A stretch of DNA of 64,000 bases, from assembly GCF_045066735.1 (NCBI RefSeq), contig NZ_JBISHH010000026.1, positions 124,001 through 188,000 on the forward strand. The letters are read 5' to 3'. The notes under the pieces are model-generated. The model had not been told where the DNA came from. It ran no database searches and saw only the letters and a list, made by a program, of their open reading frames with translations. The number at the start of each line of letters is the position of its first letter. Within the stretch, counting starts at the first letter, position 1. This stretch comes from Algibacter sp045066735 (GTDB taxonomy: Bacteria; Bacteroidota; Bacteroidia; Flavobacteriales; Flavobacteriaceae). This document shows, piece by piece, positions 63,698 to 64,000 of the stretch. Both the position numbers and the translations under genes were made by a program.

Positions 63698-64000
63698 ATG
63701 ACCACTTATAAAGATTACATCAAGCAGATTGAAGAAAGAAAAGATCAAGGACTTCATCCGCAGCCAATTGATGGCGCTGAGTTATTAAGCGAAATCATTG
63801 AGCAAATTAAAGACTTGGATAATGAATATAGAGAAGAATCTCTTAATTTCTTTATCTATAATGTTTTACCAGGAACCACAAGCGCTGCTGGAGTAAAATC
63901 TAAGTTTTTAAAAGAAATTATTCTTGGTGAATCTGAAGTAAAAGAAATTACTCCAGCTTTTGCATTTGAACAATTGTCGCACATGAAAGGTGGACCTTCT
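63698..64000 (+). CDS. acnB: Bifunctional aconitate hydratase 2/2-methylisocitrate dehydratase (5' part only)
   Basis: The first 101 codons are in the window and the frame stays open to the end. The sequence TYKDYIKQIEERKDQGLHP, then NVLPGTTSAAGVKSKFLKE and ITPAFAFEQLSHMKGG, matches the N-terminal HEAT-like domain unique to AcnB. The enzyme isomerises citrate to isocitrate in the TCA cycle. The 400-base gap upstream (63298-63697) contains no gene or clear structure that I can name. Confidence 0.88.
   Translation, partial: MTTYKDYIKQIEERKDQGLHPQPIDGAELLSEIIEQIKDLDNEYREESLNFFIYNVLPGTTSAAGVKSKFLKEIILGESEVKEITPAFAFEQLSHMKGGPS

Noticed and set aside
1..64000. tRNA, rRNA, tmRNA, RNase P or riboswitch genes
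   Set aside because: I looked for GGTTCGAATCC-type T loops, CCA-adjacent stems and known leader motifs and found none that hold up by eye; a covariance search would be needed to exclude them fully.

Overview
The window is chromosomal DNA from a member of the Bacteroidota, almost certainly a marine-type Flavobacteriaceae. The evidence is low G+C, type IX secretion (T9SS) sorting domains of both type A and type B, Flavobacterium-style -7 elements (TAnnTTTG), frequent TTG starts without clear Shine-Dalgarno sequences, and typical flavobacterial gene sets (DUF4870, TIGR00266/AIM24, LutABC, SurA-type chaperones beside a MoxR ATPase, AcnB). I found no rRNA, tRNA, CRISPR array, transposase or integrase gene.

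Layout. 1-4.2 kb: a PspC-type envelope-stress membrane protein translationally coupled to a PadR regulator, then DUF4870, DUF4442 and AIM24-like genes. 4.3-9.5 kb: a membrane-anchored TPR/LuxR-like regulator, a large secreted sortilin/BNR-propeller protein and a small orphan protein. 9.7-13.2 kb: a copper/MbnP-MbnH cluster (small Cys protein, MbnP-like lipoprotein, di-haem MbnH-like peroxidase, outer-membrane channel). 13.3-14.8 kb: divergent oxyR and dps. 14.9-21.7 kb: DUF2141, an LpxH-like phosphoesterase, aroC, a dicarboxylate symporter, a serine hydrolase and two membrane proteins. 21.7-29.1 kb: an AT-rich accessory island, all on the + strand. 29.2-33.7 kb: lutABC with an AraC regulator. 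34-40.4 kb: trxB, a sensor kinase/NtrC-type regulator pair, a sigma-54 promoter and a five-gene stress operon ending in a Usp gene. 40.5-43.3 kb: lrp, tdh and kbl for threonine breakdown. 43.3-53.5 kb: three large T9SS type-B surface proteins. 53.5-56.8 kb: an ABC exporter and two conserved hypotheticals. 56.9-62.1 kb: a periplasmic chaperone/PPIase operon and MoxR. 62.2-64 kb: an acyltransferase and the start of acnB.

The most unusual region is 21.7-29.1 kb. Its genes are interspersed with imperfect inverted-repeat elements (24824-24962 and 26007-26142, with half elements at 27577 and 29035) placed at the 3' ends of genes. The 10-base sequence that starts a gene block is the exact reverse complement of the 10 bases opening the element at the end of the same block. 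This holds for two consecutive blocks: 21787 with 24824, and 24953 with 26007. That is the geometry of integron gene cassettes and their attC sites. No integron integrase is in view, so the closest known concept is a cluster of attC sites lacking an integrase (CALIN). The payloads are a four-gene operon of unknown function, an HNH endonuclease, a uracil-DNA-glycosylase-fold protein with a UVR plus Clp-N-like protein, and a zinc-ribbon membrane protein with a secreted partner.

A second strong regulatory signal is a near-consensus sigma-54 promoter (37827-37842). It lies directly after the NtrC-type regulator and in front of the operon that this regulator probably controls.
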